DNA from: Seonamhaeicola sediminis
Lineage (GTDB): Bacteria; Bacteroidota; Bacteroidia; Flavobacteriales; Flavobacteriaceae
NCBI RefSeq assembly: GCF_004358095.2
Contig: NZ_SMZJ02000004.1
Coordinates: forward strand, 632,030-696,029
Direction of reading: 5' to 3'
DNA: 64,000 nt
A program made the translations under genes and the position numbers. Of this stretch, positions 16,378 to 24,704 are shown in pieces. The notes beneath the pieces were generated by a model. That model ran no database searches. It was given only the letters and a program-made list of their open reading frames with translations, and was not told the DNA's origin. Each line of letters opens with the position of its first letter. Within the stretch, counting starts at the first letter, position 1.

Positions 16378-18333
16378 TTACCTTATTACAATACGCCTAT
16401 TGATAGATTTATTATCCCAACTTATTTTAAGAATATATGTGCCACCTGATAGATCAGAAGTATCAAGTTTTATAATTTCAAAGCTTGTATTAGTTTTATC
16501 GAAAGCAACAGTCTTAATCTTTCTACCAGAGATATTGAACAAATCAATTTGTAAATTATTAGATGATATTTTTTCTAAATCAATATTTAAAATATCATAT
16601 GTTGGGTTAGGGTAAATTTTTAGAGTGCCTTCTAATTTCTTTTCAGCATTATTTAGGGTGTTTGTATAAAATTGGGCCTCTTGCATAATTTCTGGACTTG
16701 ACTTTCCATGGGTACTCCAGAGATCATAAAGCTCAATTCCCTTGGTATTTGTAATATTCTTGTCTCTCAGGAACTCAATATATTCTTTAGAAACGGTTTG
16801 GTAGAGTAATTTTACTTCAATTTCATAAGTATCTATTGGTAAAGTATAAGAAGTAATATCAGAATACGCCCCATCAGCGTATGAATATCCTACCGGCGCT
16901 GCTTGAATGGCTTCAAAATTAGCATTAGTAAAACCTCGTGGGGGTATTCTGTTGTCTTTTACAACCATATTATTAAGTGCAAAATGGAAAGATTCTCCAG
17001 CTACATAACTTCCCATACCATTAATGTTTGCTAATGCAGCTACGTCATCACTCATACCTAATTTAGCTTCATAAATTTTAGTGCTATTTTGGTCTAATGT
17101 TGCTGTTTCACTATCATAAGCACCAGATTCATATATCAAGTTATCTGAGATATCATAGCCCCTTACATTAATCCACATACGCCTGCCTTCGGGATAACCA
17201 GAGGGTAGTTTGTGCCCTGTTTCATTTATGATCTCTACATCTAGATTATAGCCGCTTCCAGATTCTGTCACAAACAAATTCATAGTGGCTGCATTCTCTA
17301 ACATATATCTGGCTCTTTCAATTCCAGCGTTAATGGCATTTTGAATTTCAATATTATCTGGAAAATGCAATGTTTTAACTAATTCTGGAACAAAAGTGTT
17401 ACCTCCGGTTAAGTCATGTTGGCCAATATCATTTCTAACAGGAACGTAGTTTTTATTAGCTCCTTTACCCGTCATATCCTGCATATGACAATCCTGACAT
17501 GAAATTACATTCTCTTTATTTCCTCCAAATACAGACGAAGGTACACCTGTTGGTGTATTGTAGGCACTCATTTTCCATTCGCTATACGTTCGTTCTACAG
17601 GAAACATTTCATAAGTATCAAATGAAGGCGCCTGCAAATCCAAAGTATTTGGTTTATAGGTGCCATCAGCCTGTTTTGAAAATACAGGGTTACTCACATC
17701 ATGACAGGTGGCACATAATTCTGATTTAGTATGAAATTCAGAATAAAGTACATCATGATTTACTTGCGTTATATCATTATAAGGACCACGACGTAAATCT
17801 TGAGAATCTACAATAAACATACCATTGCCGTGTATTGTAGTTGGATTGCTTAAGGTATTTATATAGGCAAGATCTGTAGGGCTTGTACTTAAAGGGTCTG
17901 TTAATTTATGGCAAAAATGACATTGTACGCCTTCATGATCATTATCAGTAAGGGCAGAGCCATCAGTAGGAGTAGAGCGACCTTCTAACCAACCTACAGG
18001 GGAGTGACATCTAATACATAAATCACCACTATCAATGGCATCTTGATTGGCTATTGTTAAGGAGGCCTCAAATAATGGGTCTCGCATACTATGTGCCATC
18101 ATACTACCGCGCCAGGTAAAAGCTGGTTCAATGGCTGAGTCATAACCGCCATGACAATTGTCACACTGTTCTGGGTGGTTAAATGTTCCTGATTCCAAGG
18201 GTTGCGAACCAGGCATGAAAAAATCATTTAAAGTTGTAGGGACATAACCGGGTTGTATATTAATGTTAATCCATCCTATTAAGGTAAGAATCAACCCCAG
18301 TAATATTATTAGTATGAAATAATAGCGCTTCAT
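16378..18333 (-). CDS. Pentaheme cytochrome c with type IX secretion sorting domain
   Basis: This 651-residue protein has an N-terminal hydrophobic signal or anchor (residues 4-22). Five CxxCH heme-binding motifs follow: CDNCH (57), CIRCH (106), CHFCH (138), CATCH (207) and CQDCH (279). There is a beta-rich central part (about 300-560). The C-terminal domain of about 80 residues begins LKIYPNPTYDILNI and ends YILKISWDNKSINRRIVIR, the type A sorting signal of the Bacteroidota type IX secretion system. It should be exported across the outer membrane, where hemes could serve extracellular electron transfer or a surface redox reaction (inference). It stands alone. Confidence 0.9.
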   Translation of the reverse strand: MKRYYFILIILLGLILTLIGWININIQPGYVPTTLNDFFMPGSQPLESGTFNHPEQCDNCHGGYDSAIEPAFTWRGSMMAHSMRDPLFEASLTIANQDAIDSGDLCIRCHSPVGWLEGRSTPTDGSALTDNDHEGVQCHFCHKLTDPLSTSPTDLAYINTLSNPTTIHGNGMFIVDSQDLRRGPYNDITQVNHDVLYSEFHTKSELCATCHDVSNPVFSKQADGTYKPNTLDLQAPSFDTYEMFPVERTYSEWKMSAYNTPTGVPSSVFGGNKENVISCQDCHMQDMTGKGANKNYVPVRNDIGQHDLTGGNTFVPELVKTLHFPDNIEIQNAINAGIERARYMLENAATMNLFVTESGSGYNLDVEIINETGHKLPSGYPEGRRMWINVRGYDISDNLIYESGAYDSETATLDQNSTKIYEAKLGMSDDVAALANINGMGSYVAGESFHFALNNMVVKDNRIPPRGFTNANFEAIQAAPVGYSYADGAYSDITSYTLPIDTYEIEVKLLYQTVSKEYIEFLRDKNITNTKGIELYDLWSTHGKSSPEIMQEAQFYTNTLNNAEKKLEGTLKIYPNPTYDILNIDLEKISSNNLQIDLFNISGRKIKTVAFDKTNTSFEIIKLDTSDLSGGTYILKISWDNKSINRRIVIR

Positions 18334-18528
18334 GATACTGAAATTGAGTAAGATTATAGTAACTAATAAAGTTACTCAACAAGCGAAGAAATTAATATGA
18401 TAAAGATCAGTTTAAAAATAAAATTTAACGATTTTTAGAATAACATTATTAATGACCTTTGATGCGTTTTGTTTCTATTTTCATAAGTGAAACAAGATAT
18501 ATTTATCCTAAACCTGATAAATCTCATG

Positions 18529-18557
18529 TTTGATAATTTATTTGAGAAGTATTTTTG
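18529..18557 (+). promoter_or_regulatory. Bacteroidota promoter (TTTG-17-TATTTTTG)
   Basis: TTTG at 18529-18532 and an exact TATTTTTG at 18550-18557 are separated by 17 bases. This is the best two-element promoter in the window. It lies 39 bases before the ATG of the DUF3360-like gene. Confidence 0.6.
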
Positions 18558-18596
18558 TTGAATCAAAAAGCGAAATAGGAATTCAACTAACCACAA

Positions 18597-20051
18597 ATGG
18601 AGGAAAAAAACCAAAACACGTATCAAGAGAAACGTAAAAAATCAGAAGAATTTAAAAGTAGAGAAGACTATTTAGAGCACGAATTACTTAGTATGAAATT
18701 TAGAAGATGGCGTATTCATATGCCATTTAGAGATTTTCATATAGAATTTGAAGATTTGGTACCCGCATTAGCAGCAACCATAGGAAAAGTAGTTATGGTA
18801 ACAGCAATGGTAGCGGCATTTGCAGTACAATTTGGACTATCTCCTGAGTTTGTAGCTGAGAATGTTAGATATGAGTTACTAATAGCTGGTGGTATTTTTG
18901 TGCTAATTTTTTCAGCTATTTTAAACCCTAGAGCCAATTTGGCAGGCACACATGGCCCTATGATTCCGTTGATACCCATTATAGCAGCTGCTGGTGGACA
19001 CCCACTAGCTTTGGGTATTTTAATTGGTGTTTTTGGCCTTTTTTTAAGTATAACAAAAGGAGGTTCTAAATTAATGGAATTAACAGGAGTAGGGGTAAGA
19101 GGAGGGCTTCTTATTTATTTAGGTGCCGTTGGTCTCATAGGGCAAATATCAAAATTCGAATTGTGGACATCATCTCAAGATGCTAGTACAGTATCTTTTG
19201 CCGTAATAGGTATTACCGTTTTTGTTTATGCCTATTTAGCAAGGATTAAAAAGCGGTGGCTAGCAATTCCATTATGTTCTGCAATAGCTGGAATAACAGC
19301 GTATGTTATGGGTGTTGGCTTTGAATTTTCTACTGCACCAGGACTTCCGCATTTCAATCCATTCTGGTGGTGGGGCGAAGATACAGGATGGCAATTAGGG
19401 TGGCCAGATTTTGGACATTTTGTAGCGGTGATTCCTTTTGCAATTCTTGCAGTGGCCATGTGGTCTCCAGATTATTTAGGTCATCGTGTTTTTCAGGAAA
19501 TGAATTATCCTAAAAAAGCAAAAGATGTTTTAATGGATGTAGATGATACTATGACCGTTTCTTCTATACGACAAGTTGTTGGAGCCTTTTTAGGAGGCGG
19601 TAATATTGCATCTTCATGGGGAACTTATATGATTCCAGCTGCCATTGCAAAAAGACCAATACCGGGTGGCGCCATTCTAACAGCTATACTATGTATTTTG
19701 GCATCGGTATTTGGCTATCCTATGGATTTAGCTATGTGGGAACCAGTACTAAGAGTCGCCTTAATAGTTGGTGTGTTTTTACCTCTACTAGAGGCTGGTA
19801 TGCAAATGGTACAAAAGCAAAACGATTCTTTAAGTGCCGGTACCTGTATTTTTGCGTGTGCATTTGTTAATCCTGTTTTTGGTTGGGCCTTAACTATGCT
19901 GCTTGATAATCTTGGGTTAATAGGTGATAGAGACAGGGCTAAAAAACTATCCTTAAAAGAACGATTAATCATTCCTGGTATCATGTTTTTAGTATGTGTT
20001 GTAGCACTAGCTTTAGTAGGCCAATTACCAGGCATTCCTGGAATATTTTAA
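18597..20051 (+). CDS. Multi-pass membrane transporter-like protein (DUF3360 family)
   Basis: This 484-residue protein has a hydrophilic N-terminus of about 55 residues and then about a dozen hydrophobic segments. Signature stretches are RDFHIEFEDLVPALAATIGK, NPRANLAGTHGPMIPLIP and FGYPMDLAMWEPVLRVAL. They fit my memory of DUF3360, a family distantly related to SulP/NCS2-type anion or nucleobase transporters. The substrate is unknown. It is preceded by a strong promoter at 18529 and converges on the deiminase-like gene with 78 bases between stops. Confidence 0.75.
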   Translation: MEEKNQNTYQEKRKKSEEFKSREDYLEHELLSMKFRRWRIHMPFRDFHIEFEDLVPALAATIGKVVMVTAMVAAFAVQFGLSPEFVAENVRYELLIAGGIFVLIFSAILNPRANLAGTHGPMIPLIPIIAAAGGHPLALGILIGVFGLFLSITKGGSKLMELTGVGVRGGLLIYLGAVGLIGQISKFELWTSSQDASTVSFAVIGITVFVYAYLARIKKRWLAIPLCSAIAGITAYVMGVGFEFSTAPGLPHFNPFWWWGEDTGWQLGWPDFGHFVAVIPFAILAVAMWSPDYLGHRVFQEMNYPKKAKDVLMDVDDTMTVSSIRQVVGAFLGGGNIASSWGTYMIPAAIAKRPIPGGAILTAILCILASVFGYPMDLAMWEPVLRVALIVGVFLPLLEAGMQMVQKQNDSLSAGTCIFACAFVNPVFGWALTMLLDNLGLIGDRDRAKKLSLKERLIIPGIMFLVCVVALALVGQLPGIPGIF

Positions 20052-20129
20052 ATGTAATGTGATGATTTTGTCAAAATAGAAGATACGTCGTCTGGATATA
20101 AGAAATAAAAAAAATCAAAAAAATTTAAA

Positions 20130-21320
20130 TCAAAGACTGAAGTTTATGAAATAGTTAAGCTGCTTTTTTTCTTTTCTTTTTTTTGGTTTATTAATTGTAA
20201 TACAATGAAATCCGCCACCGTTTCTATTAAGTTCAATACAATCCAGCATAACTATTTTCTTTTCAGGAAAAATACTTTTAAATATAACTTCTATCTCGGC
20301 ATCTTTAGCTATAGCATAATCACTTCCCAAATGTTGTGCATAACTTGGTACAATAACTTTATTTTTGGTAATTATAAAATTTAAATAGCTGGTAGATCTT
20401 ATAAAAGTTCTGGTTTCGTTTTCATATGCTTCAATTTCAAAAAGCAATGGAGCCATGGGAACTCTAATAATATTTAAAGGGTTCCCATCATGATCAGAAG
20501 CATTTTTAAGAATAGCGTAATTTTCCTCTAAGCGCTCATGAGCAATCTTCATAATAGGGTTTGTAATTAATTCACTACTATCTACCTTGGCCAATAATAC
20601 AGTATTAGGGGAAATAAACCTACAAAAACTATCGATATGATTACCCGCTCCATTGGTATAAATACTATCTAAAAATGGCTTAACAGCACGCAATTCATCT
20701 TGAGGAAGTCCACTTTTTAACCAAATAATTTTTTTGACGCCTAATTTCTTTTTCAACTCTTTTCCTATTTGTTCTTTAGTTAGCTTAGGATTATTGGCCA
20801 TTTCATGCTTTTCAACTAAAATAGCTAATCCTTTGCCATTTAACTCTCTTGCTCCACCAACACTAACAAGTTTAGAGGCTCTTAACCTTTCTTTGAATAA
20901 ATTTTGGTACTCATATGGAAAGGTATTTCTCTTGCTATTGTGATAATTAAAACTTATGGTTTTGAATTTTCCACTTTTATTTAATAGAAATAGGGGGCCA
21001 AAATCTCTAATCCAAATATCAGCACTGTTAATAGTTTGCAGTAGAATGTTATCCATATTGACACCAAACAATTTAAGTTCATTAAATAAGCTATCAGAAT
21101 CAATGGTGTCTGGTACAAATAAAATAACATGGTCATCTTCAGCTAAATTTTTAATAAAATTACGATACGTATTTCTATGATAAGGTGACCAAACTAATAG
21201 ATGAGATTCTGTTTCATCAAAATCTGTAGAAGGTTGGTAATCTCGGTCTAAAGTAATAAAATACCAAGCTAAACTTATTGCCAATACAAGTCCAATAAGC
21301 ACAATTATTTTTCTTTTCAT
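20130..21320 (-). CDS. Membrane-anchored agmatine/peptidylarginine deiminase-family protein
   Basis: This 396-residue protein has an N-terminal membrane anchor (residues 4-20), so the enzyme domain should face the periplasm or outside. Catalytic elements of the guanidine-modifying superfamily are visible: WIRDFGP (Asp), GNHIDSF (His and Asp), TSYLN (Asn) and the nucleophile in GGGFHC (Cys). The family hydrolyses agmatine or C-terminal arginine side chains to citrulline-type products. Membrane anchoring and a basic tail (KPKKRKEKKQ) set it apart from cytoplasmic AguA. The substrate cannot be told from the sequence. Confidence 0.8.
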   Translation of the reverse strand: MKRKIIVLIGLVLAISLAWYFITLDRDYQPSTDFDETESHLLVWSPYHRNTYRNFIKNLAEDDHVILFVPDTIDSDSLFNELKLFGVNMDNILLQTINSADIWIRDFGPLFLLNKSGKFKTISFNYHNSKRNTFPYEYQNLFKERLRASKLVSVGGARELNGKGLAILVEKHEMANNPKLTKEQIGKELKKKLGVKKIIWLKSGLPQDELRAVKPFLDSIYTNGAGNHIDSFCRFISPNTVLLAKVDSSELITNPIMKIAHERLEENYAILKNASDHDGNPLNIIRVPMAPLLFEIEAYENETRTFIRSTSYLNFIITKNKVIVPSYAQHLGSDYAIAKDAEIEVIFKSIFPEKKIVMLDCIELNRNGGGFHCITINKPKKRKEKKQLNYFINFSL

Positions 21321-21723
21321 TGAGCGTTACTATAAACTCTGTAATTAATACTAAATTAGTAATTAGTTTAATGCAAAAAACGGTCTTCCTAAAAAAAATC
21401 ATTAATTTTTTTCACTTAAATACATTCAAATTATGGTGCGTGAAATGAGTTTTAAACAGATATTTTTTTAAAACATAGTTGTTTTGTGAAAATAAAAGCC
21501 TTAATTTGCAGTGTTCGAATAGAGCACCTTTCAGTTTTCAAGGTAGTTATTTAGTAATTAGTTTTTTCGAGTTTTTCTCTTCTTATCTTTTTTATTTCAT
21601 CATTACTTTATTAGTTGTTTAAGTATTTTTAAGAAGCATTTAGCTGTATAGTGATTGCTACATACTTAGTAAGGGAGGTTAATTGAACAAAAAAGAATTA
21701 ATAATATATAAACACTAGTAAAG
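21321..21723. other. Gap with probable long 5' leader of the cold-shock gene
   Basis: There is no coding frame in these 403 bases. A near-consensus promoter (TTTG at 21483, TAATTTG at 21502) would give a leader of roughly 200 bases before the ATG at 21724. The leader is pyrimidine-rich and has GAGCACCTTTCAGTTTTCAAGG near its 5' end. Long structured leaders are known for cspA-type genes. Here this is inference only. Confidence 0.35.
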
Positions 21724-21912
21724 ATGCAAGAAGGCACAGTAAAATTTTTTAATAACTCAAAAGGATTTGGGTTTATAACATCATCAGAAGGCGAAGATAT
21801 TTTTGTTCACAATTCAGGCTTAATTGATGATATAAGAGAAAATGACAAAGTACAGTACTCTACTCAACCTGGAAAAAAAGGTTTAAATGCTGTTAATGTA
21901 GAAGTTCTATAA
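21724..21912 (+). CDS. Cold-shock domain protein (CspA family)
   Basis: This 62-residue single cold-shock domain has RNP1 KGFGFIT and RNP2 DIFVH, the nucleic-acid-binding motifs. It begins MQEGTVKFFNNSKGFGFI, the classical CspA start. It acts as a single-stranded RNA/DNA-binding chaperone in the cytoplasm. A long leader upstream and a terminator directly downstream make it a separate transcript from the second cold-shock gene at 22035. Confidence 0.93.
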   Translation: MQEGTVKFFNNSKGFGFITSSEGEDIFVHNSGLIDDIRENDKVQYSTQPGKKGLNAVNVEVL

Positions 21913-21934
21913 AAATAGAGTTATGCAAAAATTT

Positions 21935-21969
21935 AAAACCTATTACTAAAAAAGTGATAGGTTTTTTTT
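21935..21969 (+). terminator. Intrinsic terminator after the cold-shock gene
   Basis: The stem AAAACCTATTAC/GTGATAGGTTTT has one T-G pair and is followed by a run of T, 23 bases after the stop. Confidence 0.85.
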
Positions 21970-22034
21970 ATGATTTTAAAAAAATAAAGTCAGTAGGAAT
22001 ATGATTAAATTAATAGTAGTATCTTAAATAATTT

Positions 22035-22490
22035 ATGGGGAGATCGCAACAAACTTTCGGCAAAAGTGAAAGAGAAAAAAAGCGTTTAAAAAAGCGTGAA
22101 GAGAAGAAAAAGAAAATGGAAGCTCGCAAACTAGACGCAAAAGAAAATGGGAAAAAAGGCATTGAATTTGCCTACGTTGGCTATGATGGTCAGCTAACAG
22201 ATACACCACCAGATCCTTCAAAAAAGATAAAGGTAAAAGCTAAAACTATAGAGCTTGGTATTCCAAAAAAGACTGAGGAAACTGAAGTTTTTAATCCGGT
22301 AAGAAAAGGAACCGTTTCATTTTTTGATCATTCTAAAGGTTTTGGTTTTATAATAGATTCAGAAACTCAAGAAAAATTCTTTACACATGTTAGCGGTCTT
22401 ATTGATGAAATCTCTGAAGCCAATAAGGTTCTATTTGAACTTGAAAAAGGTCAAAAAGGCATGAATGCGGTTAGAGTAAAGCTTTTATGA
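22035..22490 (+). CDS. Cold-shock domain protein with basic N-terminal extension
   Basis: This is a 151-residue protein. Residues 1-40 are extremely basic and coiled-coil-like (KSEREKKRLKKREEKKKKME). A linker (about 40-88) carries the stretch EFAYVGYDGQLTDTPPDP. The C-terminal cold-shock domain (88-151) has KGFGFII and KFFTHVSG. The fusion suggests an RNA-binding protein with a second, charge-based contact to RNA or ribosomes (inference). It follows the short csp gene after an intrinsic terminator, so it is probably expressed on its own. Confidence 0.88.
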   Translation: MGRSQQTFGKSEREKKRLKKREEKKKKMEARKLDAKENGKKGIEFAYVGYDGQLTDTPPDPSKKIKVKAKTIELGIPKKTEETEVFNPVRKGTVSFFDHSKGFGFIIDSETQEKFFTHVSGLIDEISEANKVLFELEKGQKGMNAVRVKLL

Positions 22491-23003
<513 letters not shown>

Positions 23004-23624
23004 ATGAAACCCAAAGCCAAGACTAAAACTTACGGGAAATCCCGTTTACGTTTATTACATCAGTATTATAGTTATACCGGCTTTTATAGCTTTGTAGGTA
23101 AAAGTGTTCTTAAAGCTTTACCTTATATTTTATTGGCCGTCATTGTTATTTACGTGGTTAATACCTTTTTTAATATTAATGAGCTGCTTACAAATATTAC
23201 AGAGGTTTTGCCTATTTATGGTGTTTTAATTTTCTTTTTTATTTCTGAAACCTTGTTGGGGCTCATACCTCCAGAATTGTTTATTGCATGGTCTGGTAAG
23301 CTTAGTGCACCTTGGGGTTACCTTATTTTATTGGCTATATTGTCTTATATAGGTGGTCTGTTAAGCTATTACATTGGTGCTGTAATCACCAATATACCAA
23401 GGGTACACCGTTATTTAGAAGAAAAAATGCAAAAACAGCTTAAAAATTCTAAAAAATGGGGCGGTTTTCTAATAGTTGTAGGCGCCTTATTGCCACTACC
23501 CTTTTCAATTTCATGCTTAGCTGCTGGTATTATTAACTACCCGTTTAAAGGTGTGGTTTCCTTTGGATCTTTGCGTTTATTACGTTTTGTGATTTACGGA
23601 CTGGTTATTTTTAATGTATTCTAA
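23004..23624 (+). CDS. DedA/YqaA-like small membrane protein
   Basis: The 206-residue frame from ATG 23004 (MKPKAKTKTYGKSRLRLLHQ) is preferred. The longer frame from 22887 would start before the putative promoter near 22973. It has four to five membrane helices and the motifs ETLLGLIPPELFIAW, ILSYIGGLLSYYIG and VGALLPLPFSISCLAAGI. These fit the SNARE-associated/DedA (VTT) fold seen in YqaA-type proteins, which are implicated in lipid or ion homeostasis of the inner membrane. The specific function is unknown. It converges on the DUF4251 lipoprotein gene with only three bases between stops. Confidence 0.75.
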   Translation: MKPKAKTKTYGKSRLRLLHQYYSYTGFYSFVGKSVLKALPYILLAVIVIYVVNTFFNINELLTNITEVLPIYGVLIFFFISETLLGLIPPELFIAWSGKLSAPWGYLILLAILSYIGGLLSYYIGAVITNIPRVHRYLEEKMQKQLKNSKKWGGFLIVVGALLPLPFSISCLAAGIINYPFKGVVSFGSLRLLRFVIYGLVIFNVF

Positions 23625-23627
23625 GTA

Positions 23628-24164
23628 TTATTTCTCAATAACTTCACCTCTATAACCTATATAAGCTCGTAAATTACTATTTACATGTATATCGGTGTTT
23701 AAATTAGGGAAAAGTGTCAGGTTAATTTGAAAAATTTCGGCGTTGTTTTTTAATTCAAAATAGTACTCATACTTATTCTTTTTCTTATTGAAGGTTTGTT
23801 TATATTCTTTGGGCTTTCCATCAAAACTTATACCTGTTTCTCTAGCGCCATAAGGAGGTGCAAATCGCCATTCCCCATAGTATGGTAGATAAATGGATAC
23901 ACTATCTCCTATTATCTTGAAGTAATTGGCATTACCTATAAGACTTATATTTCCTGCAGTGGAGCCAACCGGAAGCAATCCTGTATTAGCTATCATATTG
24001 GAATTTAAGGGGTTTGCCCAATTTGATATTATGTTTATGGTATCCATTTTTACAATGGCATGAATTTTTTCCATTTTATCTGCTGTAGCGGTTAGTTGTT
24101 TTCTGGAACTACAGCCAATGATAATGATAGAAAACATAAATATCCAAACAATTCTAAGCATCAT
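23628..24164 (-). CDS. DUF4251-family lipoprotein
   Basis: This 178-residue protein has a lipoprotein signal with lipobox IIIGC (Cys18). The mature part has ANPLNSNMIAN, VSIYLPYYGEWRFAPPYGA and KYEYYFELKNNAEIF, ending in VNSNLRAYIGYRGEV. This is the pattern of DUF4251, a beta-rich periplasmic family common in Bacteroidota with no known function. It is expected to be anchored in a cell-envelope membrane. It has its own promoter region, and no operon partner is obvious. Confidence 0.82.
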   Translation of the reverse strand: MMLRIVWIFMFSIIIIGCSSRKQLTATADKMEKIHAIVKMDTINIISNWANPLNSNMIANTGLLPVGSTAGNISLIGNANYFKIIGDSVSIYLPYYGEWRFAPPYGARETGISFDGKPKEYKQTFNKKKNKYEYYFELKNNAEIFQINLTLFPNLNTDIHVNSNLRAYIGYRGEVIEK

Positions 24165-24250
24165 AAACTTTTATATTTTATTTAATAAAGACACAACATT
24201 CATACCATTATAAATCAATATCATCAAATTACTAATTAATTGATTAACAT

Positions 24251-24288
24251 AAAAAAAGCTAGAACATTTTAACATTCTAGCTTTTTTT
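24251..24288 (-). terminator. Intrinsic terminator downstream of the EF-G-like unit
   Basis: AAAAAAAGCTAGAA and TTCTAGCTTTTTTT form a long stem around an AT-rich loop, 18 bases past the stop of the 126-residue gene on the minus strand. The symmetric A/T runs would let it work in both directions. Confidence 0.85.
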
Positions 24289-24305
24289 ACTTCTTGAAGT
24301 TTAAT

Positions 24306-24686
24306 TTATAACCACTCTCTAAAGAAATCCATCATTTCCTCTTTGAGGTCGTAATGCATTTTAATATACGTACGCATATCATCCTTTAAAGTATGCTGTT
24401 CATTTTGAAATCTGCCTTCAATGTTTTCGTTATAATCGGCTTGATTTATATTGGCCATTTTATTTCTAATACGGTGTTTTAATTTAGAAATAGCGTCTTT
24501 TTCAATCATGATTCTATTTTGAAAATTCTCCAAGGGCACCGTTGCTTTTTTACCAAATTCTCGTGCTGCTATTTCTTCTAATTTTTCTTCAAAGGTATCC
24601 ATTTCGTTAAAATGAAACCGTAATTCTCTTTTCCATGTATCTAAATTAAATTTAAGGTCGCTTAAATAATTTGCTTTCGTTATCAT
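24306..24686 (-). CDS. Helical protein co-transcribed with the EF-G-like gene (unknown)
   Basis: This is a 126-residue, all-helical, charged, cytoplasmic protein (LKFNLDTWKRELRFHFNEMD; LKHRIRNKMANINQADYNEN). It has no motif I recognise. It starts 18 bases after the end of the EF-G-like gene and ends just before a strong terminator, so the two form an operon. A functional link to ribosome or GTPase action is plausible but not shown. Confidence 0.75.
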   Translation of the reverse strand: MITKANYLSDLKFNLDTWKRELRFHFNEMDTFEEKLEEIAAREFGKKATVPLENFQNRIMIEKDAISKLKHRIRNKMANINQADYNENIEGRFQNEQHTLKDDMRTYIKMHYDLKEEMMDFFREWL

Positions 24687-24704
24687 AGTTACATACTTAT
24701 TTAA

